Assembly: GCA_021732365.1 (NCBI GenBank) | Contig: JAKFVD010000025.1 | Span: forward strand, 1 to 64,000 | Length of the DNA: 64,000 nucleotides | Direction of reading: 5' to 3' | DNA from: Methylotenera sp. | Lineage (GTDB): Bacteria > Pseudomonadota > Gammaproteobacteria > Burkholderiales > Methylophilaceae | In this document: positions 51,638 through 59,991 of the stretch, piece by piece | How positions within the stretch are numbered: position 1 is the stretch's first letter | How the letters are laid out: every line of letters begins with the position of its first letter | The notes under the pieces: generated by a model | What the model saw: only the letters and a program-made list of their open reading frames with translations | Told to the model about the DNA's origin: nothing | Database searches by the model: none | Position numbers and translations under genes: made by a program

Positions 51638-52381
51638 TTACCAAGGTAGCGTTTCGCCATCATGAAAGAATCCACCATTAGCACCCTTGCTATCCAAGGT
51701 CGCTAACTGCACGCTAGTTTTGCCGCCATCAGCCAATTCCATCGGTGCATTATCCCCACCAAGCTCTGTTTTTACCCAGCCTGGATGCGCTGAATTCACT
51801 TTGATACTGGTCTCACGTAACTCATGTGCTAAATGCACGGTGTAAACATTGAGCGCCGTTTTAGAGGCGTTGTAGGCAAATGCTTTTGCAGGGTCAATTG
51901 GCGAGTTTGGCATGCTGTGTAAAGTAAGTGAGCCCAAAATACTAGATAGATTCACAATGCGACCTGCTTCAGATTTTTTAATTAGCGGTAATAGTTTTTG
52001 CGTCAGCTCAATCACCGCAAATAGGTTGCTGTGAAAAGTTTGTTGAAGGGTATCAATACTCACCGTGCTGCTGTTATTCCTACCCATGAGCTGCTCTTGG
52101 TTAATACCAGCGTTATTCACCAAGATATCTAATTTTCCATAATGCTTATTCAGGTGTTCAAACCCTTGGTTTGCTGACTGCGCTTGGTCAGCATCATAAT
52201 GAATCGCCTCAGCCTGGTAGCCCAATGCCTGTATTTTTTTGGCGGCGATCTCGCCTTTTGTAGTATCGCGTGCGCCGATAATGACGGTAATGCCTAAAGC
52301 GCCCAAACCTTTGGCAGTTTCAAAACCAATACCGCGATTGGCGCCTGTGATAAATGCAATTTTTTGTGCTGATGTTGACAT
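51638..52381 (-). CDS. Short-chain dehydrogenase/reductase
   Basis: A 247-aa classical SDR. The cofactor loop TGANRGIGFETA is near the N-terminus, NNAG near 89, and the catalytic Tyr-x-x-x-Lys is in AYNASKTALN. NAHPGWVKTE follows. The ARDT after strand 2 suggests NADP use. It is divergent from the TetR gene across 131 bases containing two matching operators, so it is likely the target of that repressor. Confidence 0.94.
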   Translation of the reverse strand: MSTSAQKIAFITGANRGIGFETAKGLGALGITVIIGARDTTKGEIAAKKIQALGYQAEAIHYDADQAQSANQGFEHLNKHYGKLDILVNNAGINQEQLMGRNNSSTVSIDTLQQTFHSNLFAVIELTQKLLPLIKKSEAGRIVNLSSILGSLTLHSMPNSPIDPAKAFAYNASKTALNVYTVHLAHELRETSIKVNSAHPGWVKTELGGDNAPMELADGGKTSVQLATLDSKGANGGFFHDGETLPW

Positions 52382-52406
52382 ATTAAACCCTTATAATTAA
52401 TATTTG

Positions 52407-52475
52407 TACCGATTGGTAAATAAATAATAGAGGAGTTAAAATAATTTGTCAAATACTTTTGTACCTAATGGTACA
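52407..52475. promoter_or_regulatory. Two palindromic TetR-type operators between the SDR and TetR genes
   Basis: A perfect palindrome TGTACCTAATGGTACA lies at 52460-52475, and a related TACCGATTGGTA at 52407-52418. Both have the form TACC-N4-GGTA, centres 55 bp apart, inside the divergent promoter region. They are the likely binding sites of the TetR protein encoded on the right. Confidence 0.8.
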
Positions 52476-52512
52476 ATATTATTTTTTATCAGTCATTAAT
52501 ACCTAAAAAATC

Positions 52513-53154
52513 ATGGTTAGTACAGAAAAAAACGCTACGCCCTCTGCCAAAGCAGCCGCTAAACCACGTGGCCGCCCACTGGCGTTTAATCAAGATGAGG
52601 CGCTAGATGCGGCGCTGAATGTATTCTGGTCGCATGGTTATGAGGGCACTTCAATGGCCGAATTGACTGAAGCGTTAGGCATCAACAAGCCCAGCATATA
52701 TACCGCGTTTGGCAATAAAGAAGAGTTGTTTCGTCGCGCCTTAGGGCGTTATGTTACGGGGCCTGCGGCCTTTGTGGCAGCAGTCAAAAAGCAGACCACA
52801 GCGCGCCAGGTAGTAGAAAGCTTTTTGTTACAAGCGGTGGATTTTTTTACCAATAAAGATACCCCTAATGGCTGCTTGATTGTGCAAGCCGCGCTCACTT
52901 GTGGGCAAAGTTCAAGCGCTATTCAACAAGAATTAATGGCTTACAGAAAACATGTTGAAGCAGGTTTTGCAGAACGTTTTGATCAGGCAAAAGCTGATGG
53001 CGATTTGCCGCAACAAGCGGACGCCAAAAAGTTAGCGAAATATATCGCTACTATTCATCAAGGTATGTCAGTACAAGCTAGCACAGGCGCAACACGTGAA
53101 GAATTGCTTGGGGTGGCGGAGATGGCTTTAAAAAGCTGGCCGACTAATTTTTAA
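52513..53154 (+). CDS. TetR/AcrR-family transcription repressor
   Basis: A 213-aa regulator. A basic, Ala-rich 20-residue leader precedes the helix-turn-helix (ALDAALNVFWSHGYEGTSMAELTEALGINKPS then YTAFGNKEELFRRAL). The C-terminal helical domain binds an unknown ligand. It is divergent from the SDR gene and flanked by two TACC-N4-GGTA operators, so it is probably autoregulated and controls the SDR. Confidence 0.92.
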   Translation: MVSTEKNATPSAKAAAKPRGRPLAFNQDEALDAALNVFWSHGYEGTSMAELTEALGINKPSIYTAFGNKEELFRRALGRYVTGPAAFVAAVKKQTTARQVVESFLLQAVDFFTNKDTPNGCLIVQAALTCGQSSSAIQQELMAYRKHVEAGFAERFDQAKADGDLPQQADAKKLAKYIATIHQGMSVQASTGATREELLGVAEMALKSWPTNF

Positions 53155-53215
53155 CCAGAAAAGCGTCTATCTTTAGCTAAAAGCACTTTTCTATCCAATT
53201 TTTAGCCAGCCAAAT

Positions 53216-54439
53216 TTATTGTATTTGATGCAACTCCAGCTTGCGTAATTTAGGTGCAAATTTAGCGGTGGCCGCAACGACTGAAAGTGTCATCACTCCG
53301 CCAAAAATCACCGATGGCACTAAGCCCATGATGCGCGCTGCCAAGCCTGATTCAAAGGCGCCCAGCTCATTGGATGAGCCAATAAAGATACCGTTGATGG
53401 CTGATACGCGCCCGCGCATGCCGTCTGGGGTGACTAATTGCATAATGGTTTGCCGCATGACGACCGAAATGCCGTCTGCAATGCCAGAAAGTAGCAACAA
53501 CCCAAATGCCACCCAAAAGCTGGTTGCTAAGCCAAAGCCAATAATGCACAGCCCAAAAGCGGCTACCGCCCATAATAACCAAAGCCCTGCATGGCGACTG
53601 ATGGGGTGACGTGTTAGCCATAAGCCGGTGGCAATTGCGCCCACAGCAGGTGCAGCGCGTAATATGCCCAAGCCTTCTGGGCCAATGTGATACACATCTT
53701 GAATAAAGGCGGGCAACATAGCAACCGCGCCACCAAACAGCACCGCAAACATATCCAAAGACAAGGCGCCCAGCATAATTTGGTTGCTAAAAACAAAGTT
53801 TAGCCCTTGTTTAATGCTAGTGAAAACAGGTAAATCGGCTGTAGATTTAGGCTCTCTTACCTTAATTGACCACATGGCAATTGCCGCGCCCAAGCACAGC
53901 AAAGTTGCCAGCATATAGGCGGTTGTTTTGCCTGAAAAACCAATCATTAAGCCGCCAATGGCGGGGCCTAAAACCAAACCTGTTTGAAAGATGCTGCTGC
54001 TAATGCCAGTGGCTTTTGCATACGATTCGCGTGGCAGGATAATGGCAAATAATGAATTAACGCTGGGCGCAATAAAAGCGCGCGCAAAGCCAGTAAAGGC
54101 AATTGAGCCATAAATCCAGTAGCTGCTATCACCAATCAAATAGCCTTGCGTCACTAGGGTTAGAGTGAGCGCATTCAGGCACAGCATCACGGCTGCCAAT
54201 ATTCCAAATAAGCGCCGTGAATAATAGTGATCGACCGCATGCCCAGCAAACAGCGCACTTGCGAAGTAAGGAATCACTTCGGCTAAGCCCACCAAGCCAA
54301 GCGCTAACGTATCATGCGTGATTTCATAAATATGCCAGCCCACGGCAACCGCCATGATTTGGTAAGCCAACACAATTTGAATGCGAAAAGCGAGTAATTT
54401 GGTGAAAGCAAAATTTTGATGGGTGAAAAGCTGCTGCAT
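53216..54439 (-). CDS. MFS transporter (MFS_3/EntS-like)
   Basis: A 407-aa protein with twelve hydrophobic segments and the MFS A-type loop GHAVDHYYSRRLFG after helix 2. The ARAFIAPSVNSLFA segment after helix 4 is typical of the EntS-like branch, many of which export siderophores or small compounds. The substrate is not known. It is separate from the TetR-SDR unit, which transcribes away from it. Confidence 0.88.
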   Translation of the reverse strand: MQQLFTHQNFAFTKLLAFRIQIVLAYQIMAVAVGWHIYEITHDTLALGLVGLAEVIPYFASALFAGHAVDHYYSRRLFGILAAVMLCLNALTLTLVTQGYLIGDSSYWIYGSIAFTGFARAFIAPSVNSLFAIILPRESYAKATGISSSIFQTGLVLGPAIGGLMIGFSGKTTAYMLATLLCLGAAIAMWSIKVREPKSTADLPVFTSIKQGLNFVFSNQIMLGALSLDMFAVLFGGAVAMLPAFIQDVYHIGPEGLGILRAAPAVGAIATGLWLTRHPISRHAGLWLLWAVAAFGLCIIGFGLATSFWVAFGLLLLSGIADGISVVMRQTIMQLVTPDGMRGRVSAINGIFIGSSNELGAFESGLAARIMGLVPSVIFGGVMTLSVVAATAKFAPKLRKLELHQIQ

Positions 54440-54889
54440 AAGGCCGCTATTTTAATAGTTAATGCATGATTTATCTCAATAAATCGCTAAACTAAGGAAT
54501 TAAATTCTAAGAAATTAAATTTTCAGCTGATGCAGTCTGTTAATACTGGTTTTTATGCTAAAGTCCGCAACGTTAGTGCAGAGAATAAGGTAGTAAGCGT
54601 ACTGTTGCTCATGAACAAGCAGCATGATGCCGATGAGTTGTCGTTGACCTAGTGCGATTCTGCCGAAATAGATTAGGCGCACTAACTCCACCAAGCAGTT
54701 GCAAATAACCCGCTTTAATGACTAATCAAAGTAAAAAGTACCGTTAATTCATGCCAATTTTTGGGATAATCACCCGCAAATTGATATTTATTAACGAGTA
54801 TGAAACTTACTTAAGCATAGCTTAGTCATTGAATTATCGGTGTTAATCATATTGATGCTAACTATATTTATAAACTTTTAAGGAATAAA
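54440..54889. other. 450-base intergenic region with potential structured segment
   Basis: No gene is visible. The segment 54570-54690 is less AT-rich than the rest and holds competing inverted repeats. GTTAGTGC at 54572-54579 pairs with GCACTAAC at 54679-54686, and AGTGCG at 54651-54656 pairs with CGCACT at 54678-54683; the two pairings share bases. The last 60 bases carry the fasciclin gene leader with AAGGAA before the ATG. I do not recognise a known RNA family. Confidence 0.4.
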
Positions 54890-55387
54890 ATGAAAAAAGT
54901 ATTACTTGCTGTGCTATTAACATTAGGCGCTTCTAATGTTGCAATGGCGGATGACATTATTGATTCTGCAGCAGCGGATGGTTCATTAAAAACATTATTA
55001 ACCGCATTACAAGCAGCTGGCTTAACCGATACTTTAAAAGGCGAAGGCCCATTTACAGTATTTGCACCAAGCGATACGGCATTTGCTAAATTACCTAAAG
55101 AAAAACTAGACGCTTTGTTAAACGACAAAGCTGCGCTAACCAAGCTATTAACGGCTCACGTTGTTGCACACAAAATCACGGCGGAAGACGTGCAAGCAGG
55201 TAAAGTAAAATCGATTGAAGGCCATGAATTAACGTTAGATGTATCTGCTGGTGTAAAAGTAGATGGCGTGCCAACGGTGGGCGGCAATGATATTAAAGCG
55301 GACAACGGCATGATTTATGTGTTGGATACCGTATTAATGCAAGAGCCAGAGAGCAAAAAGAAAGTACATAAAAAGAAAGCTGGCTAA
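54890..55387 (+). CDS. Secreted fasciclin-domain protein
   Basis: A 165-aa protein. A signal peptide ends at AMA-DD (residue ~20), and one fasciclin (FAS1) domain covers 22-150 (FTVFAPSDTAFAKL and the VVAHKITAEDV and GNDIKADNGMIYVLDTVL segments). The tail is Lys-rich. It is likely periplasmic or secreted and adhesive, but no partner is known. A terminator follows. Confidence 0.93.
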   Translation: MKKVLLAVLLTLGASNVAMADDIIDSAAADGSLKTLLTALQAAGLTDTLKGEGPFTVFAPSDTAFAKLPKEKLDALLNDKAALTKLLTAHVVAHKITAEDVQAGKVKSIEGHELTLDVSAGVKVDGVPTVGGNDIKADNGMIYVLDTVLMQEPESKKKVHKKKAG

Positions 55388-55406
55388 ATCTTTTTAAGTA
55401 AACAAG

Positions 55407-55441
55407 AGCGGGTGATAACGTAAGTTATGCCCGCTTTTTTT
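55407..55441 (+). terminator. Terminator after the fasciclin gene
   Basis: A GC-rich stem (AGCGGG at 55407-55412 with CCCGCT at 55430-55435, extended inward with one bulge) followed by seven T's. Confidence 0.88.
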
Positions 55442-55462
55442 CGGCTCGAAAATAGTGTTAAG

Positions 55463-56071
55463 TTATTTTGGTGCGCGCCATAAATACCAGCTGGCAATGG
55501 TTCTGTAAGGGCTCCATGACTTGCCGATTTCCGCAATTTCTTTACGACTTGGCGCACTTTCTAAGTTTTTAAGTCGCTTATAGCCTTGCACGACACCAAA
55601 GTCGTCAGCAGGCAGTATATCCAAACGCTCTAAGGTAAAAATCATCAGCATTTCTACTGTCCAGCGGCCTATGCCTTTTAATTCAATTAAGCGATTAATC
55701 AGTTCTTCGTCAGGCATTGCATCGGCATCTACTCTACAAGGCACAAGGCCGTTTAAAGCGCCATCTGCAATCCCTTTAATCGTTTCAATTTTGCGCGCAG
55801 AAAATCCACAAGCGCGTAGGGAATCAAATTCTGTAGCTAATAATTGATCAGGTGTCGGATACTTATCACCATAAATCGCCAAAAAGCGCTTAATAATCGC
55901 ATCACCCGCTTTGCCGTGCAATTGCTGATAAGCCACTGCGCGCACTAAGGCTTGATATGGCTCTTGCTCTGGTCTGGCTTCAAATGTACATGGACCAACT
56001 GTGGCGATGAGTCTTGCCCAATCGTCATCTATGGCGCTTAAAAAATCGGTAGCTGCTTGATATGTGTGCAT
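55463..56071 (-). CDS. DNA-3-methyladenine glycosylase, AlkA family
   Basis: A 202-aa HhH-GPD glycosylase. The helix-hairpin-helix LIELKGIGRWTVEMLM and the catalytic Asp in DILPADDFGVVQGY are intact. It removes 3-methyladenine and related alkylated bases. It lacks the N-terminal domain of E. coli AlkA, as in the short bacterial form. It is divergent from alkB across 72 bases, so the two direct and base-excision repair genes may share regulation. Confidence 0.93.
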   Translation of the reverse strand: MHTYQAATDFLSAIDDDWARLIATVGPCTFEARPEQEPYQALVRAVAYQQLHGKAGDAIIKRFLAIYGDKYPTPDQLLATEFDSLRACGFSARKIETIKGIADGALNGLVPCRVDADAMPDEELINRLIELKGIGRWTVEMLMIFTLERLDILPADDFGVVQGYKRLKNLESAPSRKEIAEIGKSWSPYRTIASWYLWRAPK

Positions 56072-56143
56072 ATTTGTATCATAACGGTGAACTTTGGCCG
56101 ATGTAAACTGTTAAAAATGTAAATGATTTAATTGAATGCTTGC

Positions 56144-56806
56144 ATGGATTTATTTGAAAAAAATACAACAGCGATACAAGAAATTTTGCCTGAAGTTTGG
56201 TTATTAACAAACTATGCTGCGCAGAACGAGCCAGCCATTTTGCAAGGTTTGGCAAGCGTGATGACGCAAGCACCACTGCGACATATGATGACGCCAATGG
56301 GTTTTGCGATGTCTGCCGCCATGACTAATTGCGGTGATTTAGGCTGGGTTAGCGATAGAAAAGGGTATCGTTATAATGCAATAGACCCAAACACGAATCA
56401 GCCATGGCCCTTGATGCCAGAATCGTTTATGGCATTGGCAAAACAAGCGGCTAGTGCAGCAGGTTTTAATGGCTTTTTGCCAGATGCCTGTTTAGTTAAC
56501 CAGTACAAAGTAGGCGCTAGCATGGGTTTGCATCAAGATAAAAATGAAGTGGACTTTAATCAACCTATCGTCAGTGTGTCGCTAGGTTTATCAGCAGTAT
56601 TTTTATTTGGTGGTTTGTTGCGTAGTGATAAGCCGCTTAAAGTGCCATTAGCGCATGGCGATGTGCTGGTGTGGGGCGGTAAAACGCGTTTAAATTTTCA
56701 CGGCATTTTGCCAATAAAAGCCAATCAACATAGCAAGTTAAATGCTAAGTTAGAAGATTATTTTAATGAGCACCGAGTGAATTTAACGTTCCGTAAAGCG
56801 GGTTGA
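56144..56806 (+). CDS. alkB: Alpha-ketoglutarate-dependent DNA repair dioxygenase AlkB
   Basis: About 220 aa with the E. coli AlkB order. NQYKVGASMGLHQDKNE supplies the HxD iron ligands, followed by IVSVSLGLSAVFLFGG, the HGDVLVWGG segment, and KTRLNFHGI with the last His and 2-oxoglutarate contacts. It repairs 1-methyladenine and 3-methylcytosine by oxidative demethylation. The frame also opens with a TTG at 56132, but ATG at 56144 fits the family start and I prefer it. It lies divergently beside the AlkA-type glycosylase. Confidence 0.95.
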   Translation: MDLFEKNTTAIQEILPEVWLLTNYAAQNEPAILQGLASVMTQAPLRHMMTPMGFAMSAAMTNCGDLGWVSDRKGYRYNAIDPNTNQPWPLMPESFMALAKQAASAAGFNGFLPDACLVNQYKVGASMGLHQDKNEVDFNQPIVSVSLGLSAVFLFGGLLRSDKPLKVPLAHGDVLVWGGKTRLNFHGILPIKANQHSKLNAKLEDYFNEHRVNLTFRKAG

Positions 56807-56825
56807 TGACGGTTTATACAAGGCA

Positions 56826-57017
56826 CTAGATACCCAGTGCATATCCATCAAAGCCACCATAATTCTCTTCAATTTCTTGGCCTTTAAATTTCAAACTGAC
56901 TTCAACACCTGTTTCGCTATACTCTTCAAGCTCATCACCTGCAAAGTCATCTGAACGCAACTCTAAATCTTTCATTTTATTAGGAAGCACTGTTTCCTTA
57001 CGTTTTTGCCGAGCCAT
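56826..57017 (-). CDS. Small acidic hypothetical protein
   Basis: A 63-aa protein with a basic start (MARQKRKET) and an acidic middle (DDFAGDELEEYSE). AGGAG lies seven bases before the ATG. It has no recognisable family. It lies between alkB (convergent) and the cupin gene. Confidence 0.6.
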   Translation of the reverse strand: MARQKRKETVLPNKMKDLELRSDDFAGDELEEYSETGVEVSLKFKGQEIEENYGGFDGYALGI

Positions 57018-57228
57018 TTTATAACTCCTTATCTATCATTCAGTTTTAAATACACTACATGTGATGATAAGCAGAAGTTATGCCAACCGAATACGTAAAT
57101 GGTTAACTTTCAAACCCCTTTAAAAATAAGGCTTACGCAGCAGTTGACATGATTTTTAATGAGTAGTCGACGTATTCGTTTCTTGCAGATGTTCCTTTTT
57201 GGACAGATTTGTTTAAAAATGGCACATT

Positions 57229-57573
57229 TTAATTTGCTGGTTTAAATTTAAGCTTAATTCTCAACCACATTTGAGTCAGTATATTGCCGTCTAGTTTGTA
57301 ATGTTTGTGCAAAGGTTGTTTCACTTCCCAACTGGCTTCCATGCCTGCAGGAAAGGTGACTAAATCGCCTTTGCCAAAAGCAACTGGTGTGCCGCCCGTA
57401 GGTGTGATGACACATTCACCTTCTAAAATATAAGCAATTTCTTGCTCTGGGAAAGTCCACGGAAAGACAGAGACTTCTTTTTGCCAAGTAGCCCATTTTT
57501 TAACATTCAGTGCATCTAGGCGGCTTTGAGCAGGATTTTTTTCTACAATGATTTGTGACATGATTTGCGACAT
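57229..57573 (-). CDS. Cupin-domain protein
   Basis: A 114-aa single cupin with the motifs WTFPEQEIAYILEGECVITPTGG and FGKGDLVTFPAGMEASWEV, close to the Cupin_3 (DUF861) type. The usual metal His positions are partly missing (Glu and no clear His), so it may not bind a metal. The function is unknown. Met-5 (57561) is an alternative start. Confidence 0.85.
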   Translation of the reverse strand: MSQIMSQIIVEKNPAQSRLDALNVKKWATWQKEVSVFPWTFPEQEIAYILEGECVITPTGGTPVAFGKGDLVTFPAGMEASWEVKQPLHKHYKLDGNILTQMWLRIKLKFKPAN

Positions 57574-57678
57574 AAGTTGGGCTCTTTATAAGGATTTTTA
57601 ATGGGTTAAAACCTTATTTTAGCGTATCAATAGTAAAATGGTTTTTTAAATCCAATCAAAGATTATGCAAGTTAGTTT

Positions 57679-58632
57679 ATGCGCGTTCATTTAAATCAGG
57701 CGATTGCCAAACTCAAAGCAGGCGAGGTAGTGGCGATTCCTACCGAAACGGTCTATGGCTTGGCGGCAGACGCGACAAATGAATTGGCCTTGCGCCAAAT
57801 TTATACGATTAAACAACGCCCTGCTGATAATCCATTGATTGTGCATATTGGCGATGTGGCGCAGGTGCTAGATTGGGCATCAGAATTTTCACCGCTGGCG
57901 CAGCAATTTGCCACCGCTTTTTGGCCTGGGCCGTTTACGCTAGTATTGCCAGCAAAAGCAACAGTTTCAACAATTGTTAGGGCGAATGAGCCAACTGTGG
58001 CGTTACGTGTGCCTAGTCATCCGCTCACTTTACAATTACTTAAAGAAAGTGGTTTGGCGCTTGCCGCACCATCTGCCAATAAATATACCCAACTTAGCCC
58101 AACTACGGCGGCTCACGTGTTGGCTGGCTTGGGCGAAGAAGTTGCTGTGCTAGATGGTGGTGCCTGCCAAGTTGGGATTGAATCAACCATTGTGAGTGTG
58201 ATTGATAACAATTGGCAATTGCTACGCCATGGCATGATTACAGAGGCGCAAATTGCCGCGATTGCAGGTAAGCCTGCTTTGGTGAGCACGGCTAAGTTAC
58301 CAAAAGCGCCAGGGCAACATATCTTGCATTATTCACCCAAAACACCTGTTAAGTTATTTGATAGCTATGCAGCGTTAATCGAATATCAGCAACGCAGTGC
58401 TAAAACTTGTGCCGCTTTAATCATTGACGATAATCCATCGCAACCTTTAAGCGCCAACTTTCATTGTATACATTTGCCTAAAAAAGCTGCCTATGTAGCA
58501 GAGCATTTATATGAATCGTTACATCGCTTAGATGCGCTAAATGTAGCGCAACTGTTGGTTTTAATGCCACCTAATACGCCAGAATGGTTGGCGATTTTGG
58601 ATCGTCTAAAGCGTGCTGCGCACAACGTTTAG
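57679..58632 (+). CDS. L-threonylcarbamoyladenylate synthase, Sua5 type
   Basis: A 317-aa protein. The YrdC domain (about 5-195) holds IPTETVYGLAADA, KQRPADNPLIVHIG, VALRVPSHP and STIVSV. The C-terminal Sua5 domain follows (about 205-315). It makes threonylcarbamoyl-AMP from threonine, bicarbonate and ATP for t6A in tRNA, the substrate for TsaD encoded at 10.4 kb. The start directly follows a weak leader with no strong ribosome site. Confidence 0.95.
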   Translation: MRVHLNQAIAKLKAGEVVAIPTETVYGLAADATNELALRQIYTIKQRPADNPLIVHIGDVAQVLDWASEFSPLAQQFATAFWPGPFTLVLPAKATVSTIVRANEPTVALRVPSHPLTLQLLKESGLALAAPSANKYTQLSPTTAAHVLAGLGEEVAVLDGGACQVGIESTIVSVIDNNWQLLRHGMITEAQIAAIAGKPALVSTAKLPKAPGQHILHYSPKTPVKLFDSYAALIEYQQRSAKTCAALIIDDNPSQPLSANFHCIHLPKKAAYVAEHLYESLHRLDALNVAQLLVLMPPNTPEWLAILDRLKRAAHNV

Positions 58633-58720
58633 TGCTGGTTAATGCTTGTTTTTTGAGCAAAAAGCGAGTAACTTAATGTGTACTTAATCGTTTTTTGAGA
58701 CCAAATTTTGGAGTAAAGCG

Positions 58721-58939
58721 ATGGACAACAAATATGGTTTAGGCAGCAGCAAGGTGGCGACTGAGCATCATGAAACGCACCAAAAAACAGCACCGATTCA
58801 CCCTGTTAGCTGTAAATTTTGTAACGGTACTAATCTCACCATCAGCCTCACTATGCATGATCACCGTTGCAACGATTGTGGCGAATGGCAAAATGATGTG
58901 CCACAAGGCTACTCAACTGGCCGCAGCAGCGATTATTAA
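58721..58939 (+). CDS. Small zinc-ribbon hypothetical protein
   Basis: A 72-aa protein with CKFC and CNDC about 20 residues apart, a treble-clef or zinc-ribbon site. A clear GGAG lies about 11 bases before the ATG. The rest is hydrophilic. No family name is known to me. Its end overlaps the end of the convergent protease gene by four bases. Confidence 0.7.
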   Translation: MDNKYGLGSSKVATEHHETHQKTAPIHPVSCKFCNGTNLTISLTMHDHRCNDCGEWQNDVPQGYSTGRSSDY

Positions 58940-59991
58940 TTAGACTTAAGCGCCTCAATAAACTCTTCATCCAGCGCGCTATCAATCGCTTTTAGCGCGA
59001 CATGCGTTTTATCAACTTCCGTTTGATTGCCTGCTTTGTTCGCCATTAATCCCAAGGCCATCAATGTAGCAGGATGATTTGGGTGTTGCTTTAATACTTG
59101 TTGATAATACTGGTTAGCAACTTTTGCATTACCCAAATTTTCTTCCGCTACGCCCAAGTAATACAAAGCTTCTGTACTATTTGGCTCTTGACTTAACCAA
59201 GATTGTGCAACCGTTTTTAATTCTGCCCAATGCCCATTTTGATACGGCAATACCACCCGCATAAAAAATGGCCTTCTTTCGTCTGGCGCATCCCAAAATG
59301 GGCTGTTTGACGCTTGATACAATGGAATTTCTGGTTTTGTTAATAATTCTTTTACCCATTTAACTGGCATATTATAAAAATAGGCTTTTTGGCCGGGGCT
59401 TTTTAGCGTGCTAATCGCGATTAACTTTCCATCATAATCAAACACAGGGCTGCCACTTGCGCCAATAGCAAAAGCAGCAGAAGCGCGCATGACGTTTGCG
59501 CCATCAAATGGATATAGCGCTTTGATTTTGCCTAAAGTGACATAAGGCGCAGGCGAATCGCCAGGCATAGAAATAGAAATAATCGGTTGCTCATAGCGTA
59601 AAGCTTCAGAGTCGCCCATTTGTACCGGTTTCAGGTTTGCCCACTCAAAACGCATAATACAAATATCGTGTTCCCAGTCTGCAATCAGGGCAACAGGCGC
59701 AAAAGCTTCACCCCATTTAGTAATGCTCATACCGTTAGAATCTTGCAATACATGGCAATTAGTCACCACATGGTCTTTGGAAATGGCAATACCTGTACCA
59801 TAACCATGGCCGCCATTTTTTACCGTGCTGCTTACTTTTACCATTGACTCTTTTAGCTGATATAAAAGCGCATCACTTGGGTTGGCGCTGTGTGTTTCTG
59901 CAACACTAGCTGTGTGAGGAAACACTCCTGTATCTTCTGCGTGCGCTAGTGTGCCGCTTAGCAAAAATAGTACTAAATATTGATTCAGCAC
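58936..59991 (-). CDS. Trypsin-like serine protease with C-terminal TPR repeats (copy 2)
   Basis: A 351-aa secreted protein. The start is a GTG that overlaps the upstream paralogue's stop by one base (TAGTG), so it is translationally coupled. A signal peptide ends near AHA. The trypsin-like domain (about 40-215) has the triad His in TNCHVL, Asp in DWEHDICIMRF and Ser in GASGSPVFDYDG. TPR units fill 255-330 (ALYYLGVAEENLGNAKVANQ). It lacks PDZ domains, unlike DegP. Confidence 0.9.
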   Translation of the reverse strand: MLNQYLVLFLLSGTLAHAEDTGVFPHTASVAETHSANPSDALLYQLKESMVKVSSTVKNGGHGYGTGIAISKDHVVTNCHVLQDSNGMSITKWGEAFAPVALIADWEHDICIMRFEWANLKPVQMGDSEALRYEQPIISISMPGDSPAPYVTLGKIKALYPFDGANVMRASAAFAIGASGSPVFDYDGKLIAISTLKSPGQKAYFYNMPVKWVKELLTKPEIPLYQASNSPFWDAPDERRPFFMRVVLPYQNGHWAELKTVAQSWLSQEPNSTEALYYLGVAEENLGNAKVANQYYQQVLKQHPNHPATLMALGLMANKAGNQTEVDKTHVALKAIDSALDEEFIEALKSN

